A stretch of 41,351 bases of DNA from Roseiarcus sp035656495 (lineage in GTDB: Bacteria > Pseudomonadota > Alphaproteobacteria > Rhizobiales > Beijerinckiaceae): contig DASRSL010000165.1 in assembly GCA_035656495.1 (NCBI GenBank), positions 1 to 41,351 on the forward strand. The letters run 5' to 3'. The position numbers and the translations under genes were made by a program. Below are positions 32,412 through 39,695 of the stretch, in pieces; positions within the stretch are counted from its first letter, which is position 1, and every line of letters begins with the position of its first letter. Under the pieces are notes generated by a model that was not told where the DNA came from, did not search any database, and was given only the letters and a program-made list of their open reading frames with translations.

Positions 32412-33193
32412 CCCGCGACGACGTCGTCGGCTATGTCGTTCCCGCTTTCACGCTCGGCCTCGGGCTCCTCGTCTGGGAAGGAATCGTTCGCTATTTCGGC
32501 ATCCCGCCCTACCTTTTGCCCGCGCCGAGCGTCATCATCGCCACGCTCATCAGCGACTGGCCGACCCTCTCGGCCTCCCTTTGGGTGACGCTGTCGATCA
32601 CATTGAAGGCCCTGCTCGCGGCGGTGGTCGGAAGCGTGAGTCTGGCGATCATCTTCGCTCAGTCGCGTCTCGTGGAGCGCGCGTTCTATCCGTTCGCGGT
32701 CGCCATGCAGGTGACCCCGATCGTCGCCATCGCGCCGTTGCTCTTGATCTACCTGACCCCCGCGCTGGCGGTTCTGGTGTGCGCCTTCCTGGTCGCGTTC
32801 TTTCCGCTCCTCGCCAACACCACGCTCGGGCTTTCGTCCGCCGACCACAATCTCGTCGATCTGTTTCGCATGTACCGCGCCACGCGCTTCCAGCAGTTCA
32901 TGCTGCTCAGGCTCCCGGCGGCGCTGCCCTATTTTCTCGCCGGCTTGCGCATCAGCGGCGGCCTTGCGCTGATCGGCGCGATCGTGGCGGAGATCGCCGC
33001 CGGTTCGGCCGGCCAGGGTTCGGGCCTCGCCTATCGAATCGTGGAATCGGGATTTCGTCTCAACATTCCCCGAATGTTCGCCGCGCTCCTCTTGATCTCG
33101 GTCGCCGGCATCACCATTCATGTCCTTCTTACCGCGCTGTCGCATTGGCTCCTGGCGGAGTGGCACGAGAGCGAACGCGGGCGGGAAGCGTGA
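32408..33193 (+). CDS. NitT/TauT-type ABC transporter permease
   Basis: A 261-residue inner-membrane permease with about six helices, starting MTRDDVVGYVVPAFTLGLGL. The EAA loop region LFRMYRATRFQQFMLLRLPAALPYFLAGLRIS (split across residues 156-187) and GAIVAEIAAGSAGQGSGLAY are typical of SsuC/TauC-like permeases. The ATG overlaps the ATPase stop. With the ATPase and the binding protein at 28899 it makes a complete importer. Confidence 0.93.
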   Translation: MTRDDVVGYVVPAFTLGLGLLVWEGIVRYFGIPPYLLPAPSVIIATLISDWPTLSASLWVTLSITLKALLAAVVGSVSLAIIFAQSRLVERAFYPFAVAMQVTPIVAIAPLLLIYLTPALAVLVCAFLVAFFPLLANTTLGLSSADHNLVDLFRMYRATRFQQFMLLRLPAALPYFLAGLRISGGLALIGAIVAEIAAGSAGQGSGLAYRIVESGFRLNIPRMFAALLLISVAGITIHVLLTALSHWLLAEWHESERGREA

Positions 33194-33235
33194 TTCAACT
33201 GACGCGACAATACGTTTAAGAGATTGACAGCCTCG

Positions 33236-33255
33236 GGCGGCGTGCGAACGCCGCC
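33236..33255 (+). terminator. Stem-loop after the permease gene
   Basis: GGCGGCGT (33236-33243) pairs with ACGCCGCC (33248-33255) around GCGA. It lies between the ABC permease and the next methyltransferase gene; there is no T tract, so termination is only likely, not proven. Confidence 0.45.
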
Positions 33256-33306
33256 GTCGGGACGACGGGTGGGGAATCGCGCCGAGCGTTCGAAAGGCGA
33301 TGCGTT

Positions 33307-34023
33307 ATGAACATCGAATATCGGGTCGGGGCCCGGGGCTCCGTCCTTCGCAAGCTTGGCCTCGCGTGTCTGGTGAACTCCGCGCATTTCGACATCGCGG
33401 CGGCCCACGCGGCGCTGGTGCGCCGTCAAGCGGTTCCCGAGCGGATCGAGACGGACGGGCTGATCGTCGACGTTCCGGCCGGCGTCTACCACCCGCTGCC
33501 GGATTCGAGCTCGGAGTTCTTCATCCGCAACATCAAGGCGATGAACCCGAACCTGATCGGCAAGACGCTCGAGATCGGCGCGGGCTGCGGGATCATCTCC
33601 CTGTTCATCGCAGCCAATTGGACTTCGAGAACCGTCGCGACCGACATTTCTCAGGTCGCCGTCCGGGCGACGCTCGACAATGCGCGGCTCAACGACGTGA
33701 GCCTGACCGCCTTCCAGTCGGACCTGTTCGAGAAGATCGACGAAACGGACTTCGATCTGATCGTCTTCAATACGCCGATGGTCGACAAGAACCCCGAGAA
33801 CGACATCGAAAGGTACAGCCTGTGCGACCCGCACGGCCGCATCACCGAGTCCTACCTGCGCCAGGCGCGCCATCACATATCGAGGGACGGGCTGATCATC
33901 TTCTCGATCTGCAACAACTCCGCCTACGAGGTGCTGGACGGGATCGATCTCGACTACTCGATGGTCGGTTTCGAGCTCGGCTACACCGGCTTCTGGCGGG
34001 CGATCGTCGGCGCGCGCGTCTGA
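33307..34023 (+). CDS. SAM-dependent methyltransferase, PrmC/RsmC-like small domain
   Basis: A 238-residue cytoplasmic methyltransferase. The SAM-binding LEIGAGCGII is at residues 88-97, ATDISQVAVRATLDNARLN follows, and the catalytic-site motif is NTPM at 155-158 where N-glutamine and N-adenine methylases have NPPY. The changed tetrapeptide suggests a substrate other than release factors or DNA bases. The N-terminal 80 residues are an additional helical and strand module. A weak AAAGGCG precedes the ATG. No functional partner is adjacent. Confidence 0.82.
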   Translation: MNIEYRVGARGSVLRKLGLACLVNSAHFDIAAAHAALVRRQAVPERIETDGLIVDVPAGVYHPLPDSSSEFFIRNIKAMNPNLIGKTLEIGAGCGIISLFIAANWTSRTVATDISQVAVRATLDNARLNDVSLTAFQSDLFEKIDETDFDLIVFNTPMVDKNPENDIERYSLCDPHGRITESYLRQARHHISRDGLIIFSICNNSAYEVLDGIDLDYSMVGFELGYTGFWRAIVGARV

Positions 34024-34120
34024 TCGGGGAGGCCGGTTCCGTGGTCCCTCTCTGCGGGGCGGGCTACGTTTGGGGCCCGCGTTCGGTTATGCTGCGCCCA
34101 GTTTCGAAGGAACCGCCAAA

Positions 34121-34301
34121 ATGCGTATCGCCGTTGTCAAGGCCGCTCACGATGATGACGCCGGCGTCTGGTACGTGGGGCACTCCGATGTCGAGGGACT
34201 GCACGTAGAACGCGGGCGCCGGCGACGAGAACGCGGGCGGCGGCGAAATCCAGATTGAAATCATCGCGCACGCCTCGGTGCGCGACCGCGCCGCGGCGTG
34301 A
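34121..34301 (+). pseudogene. hicB: HicB-family (DUF1902-like) antitoxin, internally deleted
   Basis: The start (RIAVVKAAHDDDAGVWYVGH, SDVEGLHVE) is a HicB/DUF1902 N-terminus with GAAGGAA upstream of the ATG. From about 34210 the frame breaks into an Arg-rich run, while another frame reads AGDENAGGGEIQIEIIAHAS, VRDRAAA and a TGA at 34299-34301, the expected C-terminus. The central helix (usually 'TLxELxxKLP') is absent. So an internal deletion plus frame change has destroyed the gene. Its TGA overlaps the hicA GTG (GTGA), preserving the former operon layout. Confidence 0.75.
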
Positions 34302-34524
34302 GAGACTTCGGCAAGGCGGTCCGGCTCAAGTTGAATGAGGCGGGATGCGCCTTTCTCCGACGGGGCCAGGGCGATCATGACATTTGGACCACCCCACAGG
34401 GAAGCCGATCGTCGTGCCCGTTCGGATCAAGTCCCGCCACACCGCAAATGGCATTCTGAAAGACGCCGGCCTGCCAAAGCATATTGAGCGCCGCCTCGAG
34501 TCCCGACAACATGGCGAGGCATGA
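34298..34524 (+). pseudogene. hicA: HicA-family toxin with a -1 frameshift
   Basis: GTG 34298 begins VRDFGKAVRLKLNEAGCAFL and RRGQGDHDIWTTP, with the catalytic His in GDHDIW. At GGG 34399-34401 the family match moves to another frame, which continues GKPIVVPVRIKSRHTANGIL and KDAGLPKHI. One G appears to have been lost from an original GGGG. The corrected frame runs to a TGA at 34522-34524. Together with its damaged hicB the module is dead unless the indel is a sequencing error. It is a different HicA subtype from the one at 18965. Confidence 0.75.
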
Positions 34525-34559
34525 GACCGCCGTATGCGAGCAGGCTTCGACGCCCCGGA

Positions 34560-35786
34560 CTACACCCCCATCCCCTCGAACGCGATGACCCGGCACGGGT
34601 CGCCCGCCCGGGTCGCCGGGGCGTGCGGCGCCCTGACGATCAGGCCGTCGGCGCGCGCCATGACCTTGACGAGCGAGGAATCCTGCATCTCCGCCGGCGT
34701 CGCCATGAGCGCTCCGCCGGGGCCGTGAGCGAGCGAGCAGCGCATGTAGTCTTGACGGAGCCCGTTCGGCGGAAGGCCAGCGGCGAGGCGGCCAAGGCGG
34801 CTCGGGTCTCTGCCTGCGTCCGGCTCGCCGTGCAGCGCGCGCAGCAGCGGGCGCAGAAACACGATCGAGCAGACAATCGACGAGGTCGGATTGCCGGGCA
34901 GCCCGAGCACCCGCATGCCGCCGAGCAGCCCATGCATCAGCGGCTTGCCTGGCCGCATGGCGATGCGCCAGAAGCCGAGCTCCATCCCGGCGCCGACAAG
35001 CGCCTTCTGCACGAGGTCGTGGTCGCCGACGGAGGCGCCGCCGAGGGTCACAAGGACGTCGGCTTCGACGCCTCGGGCGCGCCGGATCGCCTCATCGAGC
35101 GCCTCCAGCGTGTCGCCAGCGATGCCGAGATCGATCGCGACGCCCCCGCAGGCTTCGACGATTCCCGCCACGGCGAAATTGTTCGAGGCGACGATCTGCG
35201 AGGGGCCGAGCGTTCCGCCCGGGGCGACGAGCTCGTCGCCGGTCGCGAGGATCGCGACCCGCGCCCGCCTGCGGACCGGCAGATCGACATGATTGGCCGC
35301 CGCCGCCAGCGCGACGTCGCGCGGCGAGAGGCGCCGCCCCGCCGGAATGAGGGCCTCGCCCTCGCTGAAGTCGAGTCCCGCCGGGCGCAGGTTGTCGCCG
35401 GCAGCCGCGGCGGTGAGCTCGATCCGGTCGCCGTCGCGCCGCACGTCCTCCTGGATGGCGATCGCGTCGGCGCCCTCGGGCAAAGGCGCGCCGGTAAAGA
35501 TCCGCACCGCCTGACCCGGCCCGACCACGCCGCCGAAGGCCCGCCCCGCGGCGGATTCGCCGATCACGGTCAGAGTCGCGGGGAGGGCGGAAGCGTCGGC
35601 CGCGCGCAAAGCATAGCCGTCCATCGCGGAATTGGGGAAAGGCGGCTGGGTGCGCAGCGCGACGAGGTCGCGCGAGAGCACGCGGCCGTGAGCGGCCTCA
35701 AGCTTGACGCGCTCCTCCATGAGAGGAGGCTCGGCTGAAGCGAGCACGCGCGCGAGCGCGTCCTCGACCGTGATCATGCCGCTCAT
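34560..35786 (-). CDS. moeA: Molybdopterin molybdotransferase MoeA
   Basis: A 408-residue MoeA, which inserts molybdate into adenylated molybdopterin to finish the molybdenum cofactor. Domain order is as usual: N-terminal domain with FPNSAMDGYALRA, IFTGAPLPEGADAI, the MoaB/Mog-like domain with ILATGDELV and TLGGASVGDHD, then LPGNPTSS and the C-terminal beta domain. It starts three bases after the moaC stop, so both are co-transcribed. The whole frame is intact. Confidence 0.97.
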   Translation of the reverse strand: MSGMITVEDALARVLASAEPPLMEERVKLEAAHGRVLSRDLVALRTQPPFPNSAMDGYALRAADASALPATLTVIGESAAGRAFGGVVGPGQAVRIFTGAPLPEGADAIAIQEDVRRDGDRIELTAAAAGDNLRPAGLDFSEGEALIPAGRRLSPRDVALAAAANHVDLPVRRRARVAILATGDELVAPGGTLGPSQIVASNNFAVAGIVEACGGVAIDLGIAGDTLEALDEAIRRARGVEADVLVTLGGASVGDHDLVQKALVGAGMELGFWRIAMRPGKPLMHGLLGGMRVLGLPGNPTSSIVCSIVFLRPLLRALHGEPDAGRDPSRLGRLAAGLPPNGLRQDYMRCSLAHGPGGALMATPAEMQDSSLVKVMARADGLIVRAPHAPATRAGDPCRVIAFEGMGV

Positions 35787-35789
35787 TCG

Positions 35790-36287
35790 CTAAGGCTCCT
35801 TCGCGCGCCATTCGCCCGATTTGCCGCCGCGCTTCTCGAGGAGACGGATCGCCTCGACGACCATGCCGCGGTCGATCGCCTTGGCCATGTCGTAGACGGT
35901 GAGGCAGGCGACGGCGGCCGCGGTCAGCGCCTCCATCTCGACCCCGGTCGGCCCGACGCAGCGCGCCTCGGCGCGGACGGCGAGGCCGGGGAGGGTCTCG
36001 TCGGGCGCGATGTCGACCACGACCTTGCTCAGCTGCAGCGGATGGCAGAGCGGGATGAGGTCCGCCGTCCTCTTGGCGGCCATGATCCCGGCGATGCGCG
36101 CGGCGCCGATCACGTCGCCCTTTTTGGCGTCGCCGGAGAGGATCGCCTGAAGCGTCGCGTGAGCCATGCGGATCCGGCCCTCGGCGACAGCGACGCGGCT
36201 CGTCGAATCCTTTTCCGATACGTCCACCATCCGGGCTTCGCCTTCGGCGCCGATATGGGTGAGGCCGGTGTTTCGGGGAGAGACCAT
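35790..36287 (-). CDS. moaC: Cyclic pyranopterin monophosphate synthase MoaC
   Basis: A 165-residue MoaC, which acts with MoaA to make cyclic pyranopterin monophosphate from GTP in the first step of molybdenum cofactor synthesis. Signature blocks are LTHIGAEGEARMVDVSEKD, KKGDVIGAARIAGIMAAKRT, DLIPLCHPL and TGVEMEALTA, with the active-site lysines. ATG 36287 is preferred to 36293 because AGAAGG is correctly spaced only for the second ATG. It heads the moaC-moeA operon. No Moco riboswitch was recognised upstream. Confidence 0.96.
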   Translation of the reverse strand: MVSPRNTGLTHIGAEGEARMVDVSEKDSTSRVAVAEGRIRMAHATLQAILSGDAKKGDVIGAARIAGIMAAKRTADLIPLCHPLQLSKVVVDIAPDETLPGLAVRAEARCVGPTGVEMEALTAAAVACLTVYDMAKAIDRGMVVEAIRLLEKRGGKSGEWRAKEP

Positions 36288-36645
36288 GGGCATCCTTCTG
36301 CTGCGCTCCAATTCCCCATTCCCCCGCGATACACCCGGGGGCGGTGGCTTTTGAAGCAAGAATCGCTGCCCGCGGCAATTGCCCTCCCTCTTCCCGGCGA
36401 GCGTCAAGTCACCCCTTCTCCGCGAAGCGGGGGTGGTGGCGCGTAGCGCCGGATGGGGTGCGGAAAGCAGGAATGCGCCGATGAAGCGTTCGCGGTGATG
36501 GTCGTGCAACACGGGGGTGGGGGTTCCCAAAACGGGCCATGCGCGATCCGTTGCGCCTGTGATAGGTAGGCAAGATGGATGAGCCGCTCGAATTCCGCGT
36601 CTTTGAAGGTTCGCGGTGACGTTCGTGCGATTGGACTAAGGTCTT
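36288..36645. other. Divergent 358-base gap between moaC and the glycosyltransferase
   Basis: This holds the moaC leader, a REP-like unit at 36411-36463 and no supported gene. The REP unit reads CCCCTTCTCCGCGAAGCGGG, then GGCGCGTAGCGCC (36438-36450) and GGATGGGGTGCGG. It is the same family as 20627-20802. A plus-strand frame crossing the gap is not supported as coding. Confidence 0.6.
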
Positions 36646-37776
36646 ATGCAGCGGCCCACACCCCGTCCGGCATTTCGCGCCATCCGCGACCCGACCATCG
36701 CCTACGTCCTGTTGCGAAACGCCCATTTCGGGCCGCGCCTCGCCTCGTCGGTCGAGCTCTGCGTGCGCGACCTCGCGCGGAGCAGCCGCTACGCGCGCTC
36801 GACCCTGGTCGTCTGTCCGAAGGTGGACGAGCCGTTCGACGGAATCGCGATCGAAACCGTCCCCGACGCCGCCTTCGGGGGCAATCTCGCCAAGGCCTTC
36901 AGCGTCGCGCGGATGCTGCGGCGGCGAGCCGTCGACGTCGCGATCGTCGAGAACCACCTGCCGGCCGCATCTCTGATCGCGTCCGTCGCCCGCCTGCCGG
37001 TGGTCCTGCACAGCCACGCCTACGAGAAACCGGCCATAAGCCGCTTAAAACGCATCGCGCGCGACGCCGAGCTCGGCCGCATCTCGGGGCTCGCTTTCGT
37101 CAGCGAGGACTGCGCCAACCGGTTTCTCGCGAACTTCCCCAAGGCGCGCGGGCCGATGCGCGCGGTGCCGAACGGGCTCGACATGGCGGCGTGGTTCGAC
37201 CAGGGCCCGAAGGAGAAGACGATCCTCTCCGTCGGCCGGGCGCTCGACGACAAGGGCCATCTCGAGGCCATGGCGGCGATTACGCGTCTTCTGCCGTCGC
37301 GTCCCGACTGGCGGGCGCGCTTCATCCTGTCGGCGACCGACCGAGAGCCCAAGACCATGGAGGGGCTGCGCGAAGCCGCGGCGCGCATGGCCGGCCGGGT
37401 GACGATCGAGACGAACCTGCCTTACGCCGAGGTCAAGCGGGCTTTCGAGAAGGCCGCCGTCGCGATGGTCATGACCAAGACGCCCGAACCCTTCGGCCGC
37501 ACCGCCCTCGAGGCGCTCGCGAGCGGCGCGGCGCTCTTGACCTCCGGGCTCGGCGGCCTCGCCGAAGTCTGCGGAGAGCACGCCGAGATCGCCAACCCGG
37601 CCGATTCCGAGGGCCTCGCCGTCCGGCTCGCCTCGCTCATGGACTCGCCCGCCTTGCGCGAAAAGCTCGCCCGCGCCGGCCGCGCCCGTGTCGTCGCGCT
37701 CTTCGACATCAGCGCGGTCGCCAAGCGGATGGACGATTTTGTCGACGAAGTGGTGGGGCGAAGTCGGGCGGGATGA
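36646..37776 (+). CDS. GT4-family glycosyltransferase
   Basis: A 376-residue retaining glycosyltransferase of GT-B fold, family 4. The Rossmann C-terminal domain has ILSVGRALDDKGHLEAMAAI and the EX7E motif in PEPFGRTALEALASGA. The N-terminal domain carries VVLHSHAYEKP and VPNGLDM. It probably adds a sugar to a cell-surface polysaccharide or lipid in the cytoplasm. The first 12 or so codons (QRPTPRPAFRAI) lie in a REP-like repeat (36651-36682), so the present start codon was probably supplied by repeat sequence; no ribosome binding site is clear. The 3' end runs directly into a truncated higB. Confidence 0.9.
   Translation: MQRPTPRPAFRAIRDPTIAYVLLRNAHFGPRLASSVELCVRDLARSSRYARSTLVVCPKVDEPFDGIAIETVPDAAFGGNLAKAFSVARMLRRRAVDVAIVENHLPAASLIASVARLPVVLHSHAYEKPAISRLKRIARDAELGRISGLAFVSEDCANRFLANFPKARGPMRAVPNGLDMAAWFDQGPKEKTILSVGRALDDKGHLEAMAAITRLLPSRPDWRARFILSATDREPKTMEGLREAAARMAGRVTIETNLPYAEVKRAFEKAAVAMVMTKTPEPFGRTALEALASGAALLTSGLGGLAEVCGEHAEIANPADSEGLAVRLASLMDSPALREKLARAGRARVVALFDISAVAKRMDDFVDEVVGRSRAG
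36651..36682. repeat. REP-like copy in the glycosyltransferase 5' end
   Basis: This 32-base stretch (GCGGCCCACACCCCGTCCGG and onward to TTCGCGCCA) matches the reverse complement of 20652-20683 at 29 of 32 positions by direct comparison. It covers codons 2 to 12 of the glycosyltransferase frame. Confidence 0.7.
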
Positions 37777-37927
37777 TTTCAAGTCCCTCAGACGGGTCAC
37801 GCGCGCTCCCCCGCTTGCCGGACATCGTAAGGGCCAGCACTCCATCAGAATTAACGATCAGTGGCGCATCTGCTTTGTCTGGACCAAGGAGGGGCCGAGG
37901 GATGTCGAAATTGTCGACTACCATTAG
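37777..37927 (+). pseudogene. higB: 5'-truncated HigB toxin gene
   Basis: Only the C-terminal third of a HigB/RelE-type ribosome-dependent mRNase is present: HRKGQHSIRINDQWRICFVW and then GPRDVEIVDYH with a TAG at 37925-37927. The first 50-60 residues of the usual 92 are gone and replaced by the end of the glycosyltransferase gene, so a deletion joined the two. The frame is open further upstream only by chance. The toxin is surely inactive. Confidence 0.8.
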
Positions 37928-38246
37928 GAGAGGGGCCGCCAAGACTGTCGCCACGCCCGACCGCGTGACCGTTCACCCGGGCGAGGTGCTCAGCGAAGAA
38001 TTCCTCAAGCCGCTCGGCCTGTCGGCAAACGCGCTCGCGCTCGCCCTGCGCGTGCCTTCCACCCGCATCGGCGCCATCGTCAAGGGCGAGCGGGCAGTGA
38101 CGGCCGACACTGCGCTCAGGCTCGCGCGCTTCTTCGCCACGAGTCCCGAATTTTGGCTCAATTTGCAGTCGATGCACGATCTGAGCAAGGCCTGGCGCGA
38201 GACCGGCGCCGCTATCGAACGCGACGTGCAGCCGCGCGCAGCTTGA
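37902..38246 (+). CDS. higA: HigA-family antitoxin, intact
   Basis: A 114-residue XRE-type helix-turn-helix antitoxin of the HigA/VapI family: VHPGEVLSEEFLKPLGLSAN, then ALALRVPSTRIGAIVKGERA (recognition helix) and the C-terminal FFATSPEFWLNLQSMHDLSKA. The ATG at 37902 lies inside the end of higB, the normal higBA overlap, and AGGAGGGG (37887-37894) gives a strong ribosome binding site. As its toxin partner is truncated, it is an orphan antitoxin that could act on related toxins or serve as a repressor. Confidence 0.88.
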   Translation: MSKLSTTIRRGAAKTVATPDRVTVHPGEVLSEEFLKPLGLSANALALALRVPSTRIGAIVKGERAVTADTALRLARFFATSPEFWLNLQSMHDLSKAWRETGAAIERDVQPRAA

Positions 38247-38334
38247 CAGCGCCGCTCGGATTCGCAGCCCGCCCGCGGCGTTTGTGTACAACTTCTCGAC
38301 CTTTTGCGGGGTTCCCGCGCGAAGGTGTCTATTG

Positions 38335-38450
38335 AGCGACGTTAAGGCGGTTCGCGCTTCCCCCGCCTTCGCCCGTTCGCGCGCGAGGGCGTCTTCGGTT
38401 GCGATGTCCTCGGGCCAGCCGTAGGCGGCGGCGTTCGTTGATTGACGACG
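38335..38450 (-). pseudogene. Possible DNA methyltransferase C-terminal scrap
   Basis: On the minus strand this stretch reads STNAAAYGWPEDIATEDALA and ARERAKAGE. The AAYGWP motif followed by an acidic/Ala helix resembles the C-terminal end of large Eco57I-like class I DNA methyltransferases found in defence loci. The match is short and the frame is not a gene on its own, so this is a weak call. The remainder of the 221-base gap 38247-38467 shows nothing recognisable. Confidence 0.25.
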
Positions 38451-38467
38451 CCGACGCTTTTTCACCC

Positions 38468-38881
38468 TCACGGATACCAAAGCTCGGCACGTCCTGCCGT
38501 CGCGCCACGCGCGCTCTCAGCTGGCGCAGGTCGGTAGACCCTGGCGATGAACGGCGGCTTGTGGTTCGCAAGAAGCGTTCGACGCGCGGTAAGGTCGCCA
38601 CGAACGCGCGGGCGAGGTCTGGAAATGGCGCCGCGCCGACGATGACCAGCAGGGCGACGCCCGTGTCGCATCACGGCGTCACGCTCGTTCGGTTTGTATC
38701 GAATTCGACGATCATGAGTGGGCGCGATCCAGCCGCGCTTGCCCACCGCTTCAAGCCAGGACTCATCCGGCGCATCCGGCGCGAAATGATCTGCGTGCCG
38801 TTCGACGGTGAGACCGCCCGATCTGAGAATTTCGGGGAAGCGTTTCCCGAGGTCGCGATCGGTGAAGTCGATGAAGCTCAA
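38468..38881 (-). CDS. VapC45-type PIN-like (PIN_8) toxin with two compensating frameshifts
   Basis: A 137-residue frame related to VapC45/PIN_8 toxins. The start FTDRDLGKRFPEIL holds the first acidic residues; GWIAPTHDRRIRYKPNERDAVM follows in two pieces, and the end ANHKPPFIARVYRPAPAE, then GRAELWYP, is the family C-terminus. Between about 38662 and 38566 the protein is Arg-rich and unlike the family, while the neighbouring frame reads VALLVIVGAAPFP and FVATLPRVERFL, which is the expected core. A +1 at the GGG (38660-38662) and a -1 near 38566-38571 cancel each other. TTG 38881 overlaps the TGA of the vapB45 fragment (TTGA). Function is probably lost unless these are read errors. Confidence 0.7.
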   Translation of the reverse strand: MSFIDFTDRDLGKRFPEILRSGGLTVERHADHFAPDAPDESWLEAVGKRGWIAPTHDRRIRYKPNERDAVMRHGRRPAGHRRRGAISRPRPRVRGDLTARRTLLANHKPPFIARVYRPAPAESARGATAGRAELWYP

Positions 38882-39030
38882 GCCGCTCGCTCACAGAGGG
38901 CGGCTTGTTCGACTTCCCAGGGGCCGAGATCGTAGTCGGCTGCAATGTCCTCGTCTCTCCCGCATCGATCCGGTCGGCGATGGCTGGGGTGGAAACGCCC
39001 CTCCCGACGGCCCTTCTTATTTTTCGGTTG
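38878..39030 (-). pseudogene. VapB45-type (DUF433) antitoxin, C-terminal fragment
   Basis: Minus-strand codons give GRGVSTPAIADRIDAGE and, after a frame change at about 38951-38958, DEDIAADYDLGPWEVEQAAL and CERAA with a TGA at 38880-38878. This is the DUF433 C-terminus found in VapB45-type antitoxins encoded just before PIN_8 toxins. The N-terminal part of the same gene lies 1.5 kb away at 40505-40797. The 5' end of this fragment is joined in frame to hsdR sequence. Confidence 0.7.
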
Positions 39031-39695
39031 AGGTGAAGCGCCAGGGCTTGAACCAATTCCTTGCCGGCGCCGAGTGCGCCGACGCGCGCCTGCGCGCCGT
39101 CCGAAACGACGAGGGCGGCGTTGTTGGTGAACAAGGCGGGTATCTGCTCCTGATAGGTCTCGAGCTGCTGGTGGGCGGACCAGATGGTGGCGTTCTCGTC
39201 GGCCGGGTTCTTCAGCTCGATCACGGCGAGCGGAAGCCCGTTGACGAACAGCACCACGTCCGGCCGGCGCGTGTGTTGTCCCTCAGAGACCGTGAACTGA
39301 TTGACGGCGAGCCAGTCGTTGTTCTCGGGGGTCTCGAAATCGATGACGCGCGCCTGCGCCCCGGCGATCGAGCCGTCCTTGCGGCGATACTCGACCGGGA
39401 CGCCGTCGCCGAGCATCCGGTGGACCGCGCGGTTGCGTTCGATCAGCGTCGGCGCCTCGGCGCGCGTCAGCTTGCGGTATGCGTCCTCCAGCGGCTCAGG
39501 CGGCAGGTCGGGGTTGAGGCGGAGCAGGGCGTTGCGCAGGCGCTTTTTGAGCAAGACGTCCCGAAACGCTGGATCGTGCCGCTCCGCGGCCGGCTGGCCG
39601 ACCGCCATGTCGGGGCCATGCAGCACCGCGTAGCCCAAAGCTTCGAGCCAGGCGAGGGCGGCCTCTTCGACCACCGACTCGGCGAAAGGGCTCAT
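39017..39695 (-). pseudogene. hsdR: Type I restriction HsdR, N-terminal remnant
   Basis: The first 213 residues of an HsdR restriction subunit, beginning SPFAESVVEEAALAWLEALG. The PD-(D/E)xK nuclease is complete: D146 in TRRPDVVLF, E160 and K162 in AVIELKNP. A full HsdR has about 1000 residues with helicase domains; all of that is missing. At 39053-39060 GAATTGG in place of GAATGG moves the homologous reading (WFKPWR) to another frame, ending TAA at 39019-39017. The original frame continues into the DUF433 fragment. The ATG overlaps the hepT stop (ATGA). Whether the isolated nuclease domain is stable is unknown. Confidence 0.8.

Noticed and set aside
36288..36645. Moco riboswitch ahead of moaC
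   Set aside because: No recognisable Moco-RNA fold; the gap is mostly a REP-like repeat.
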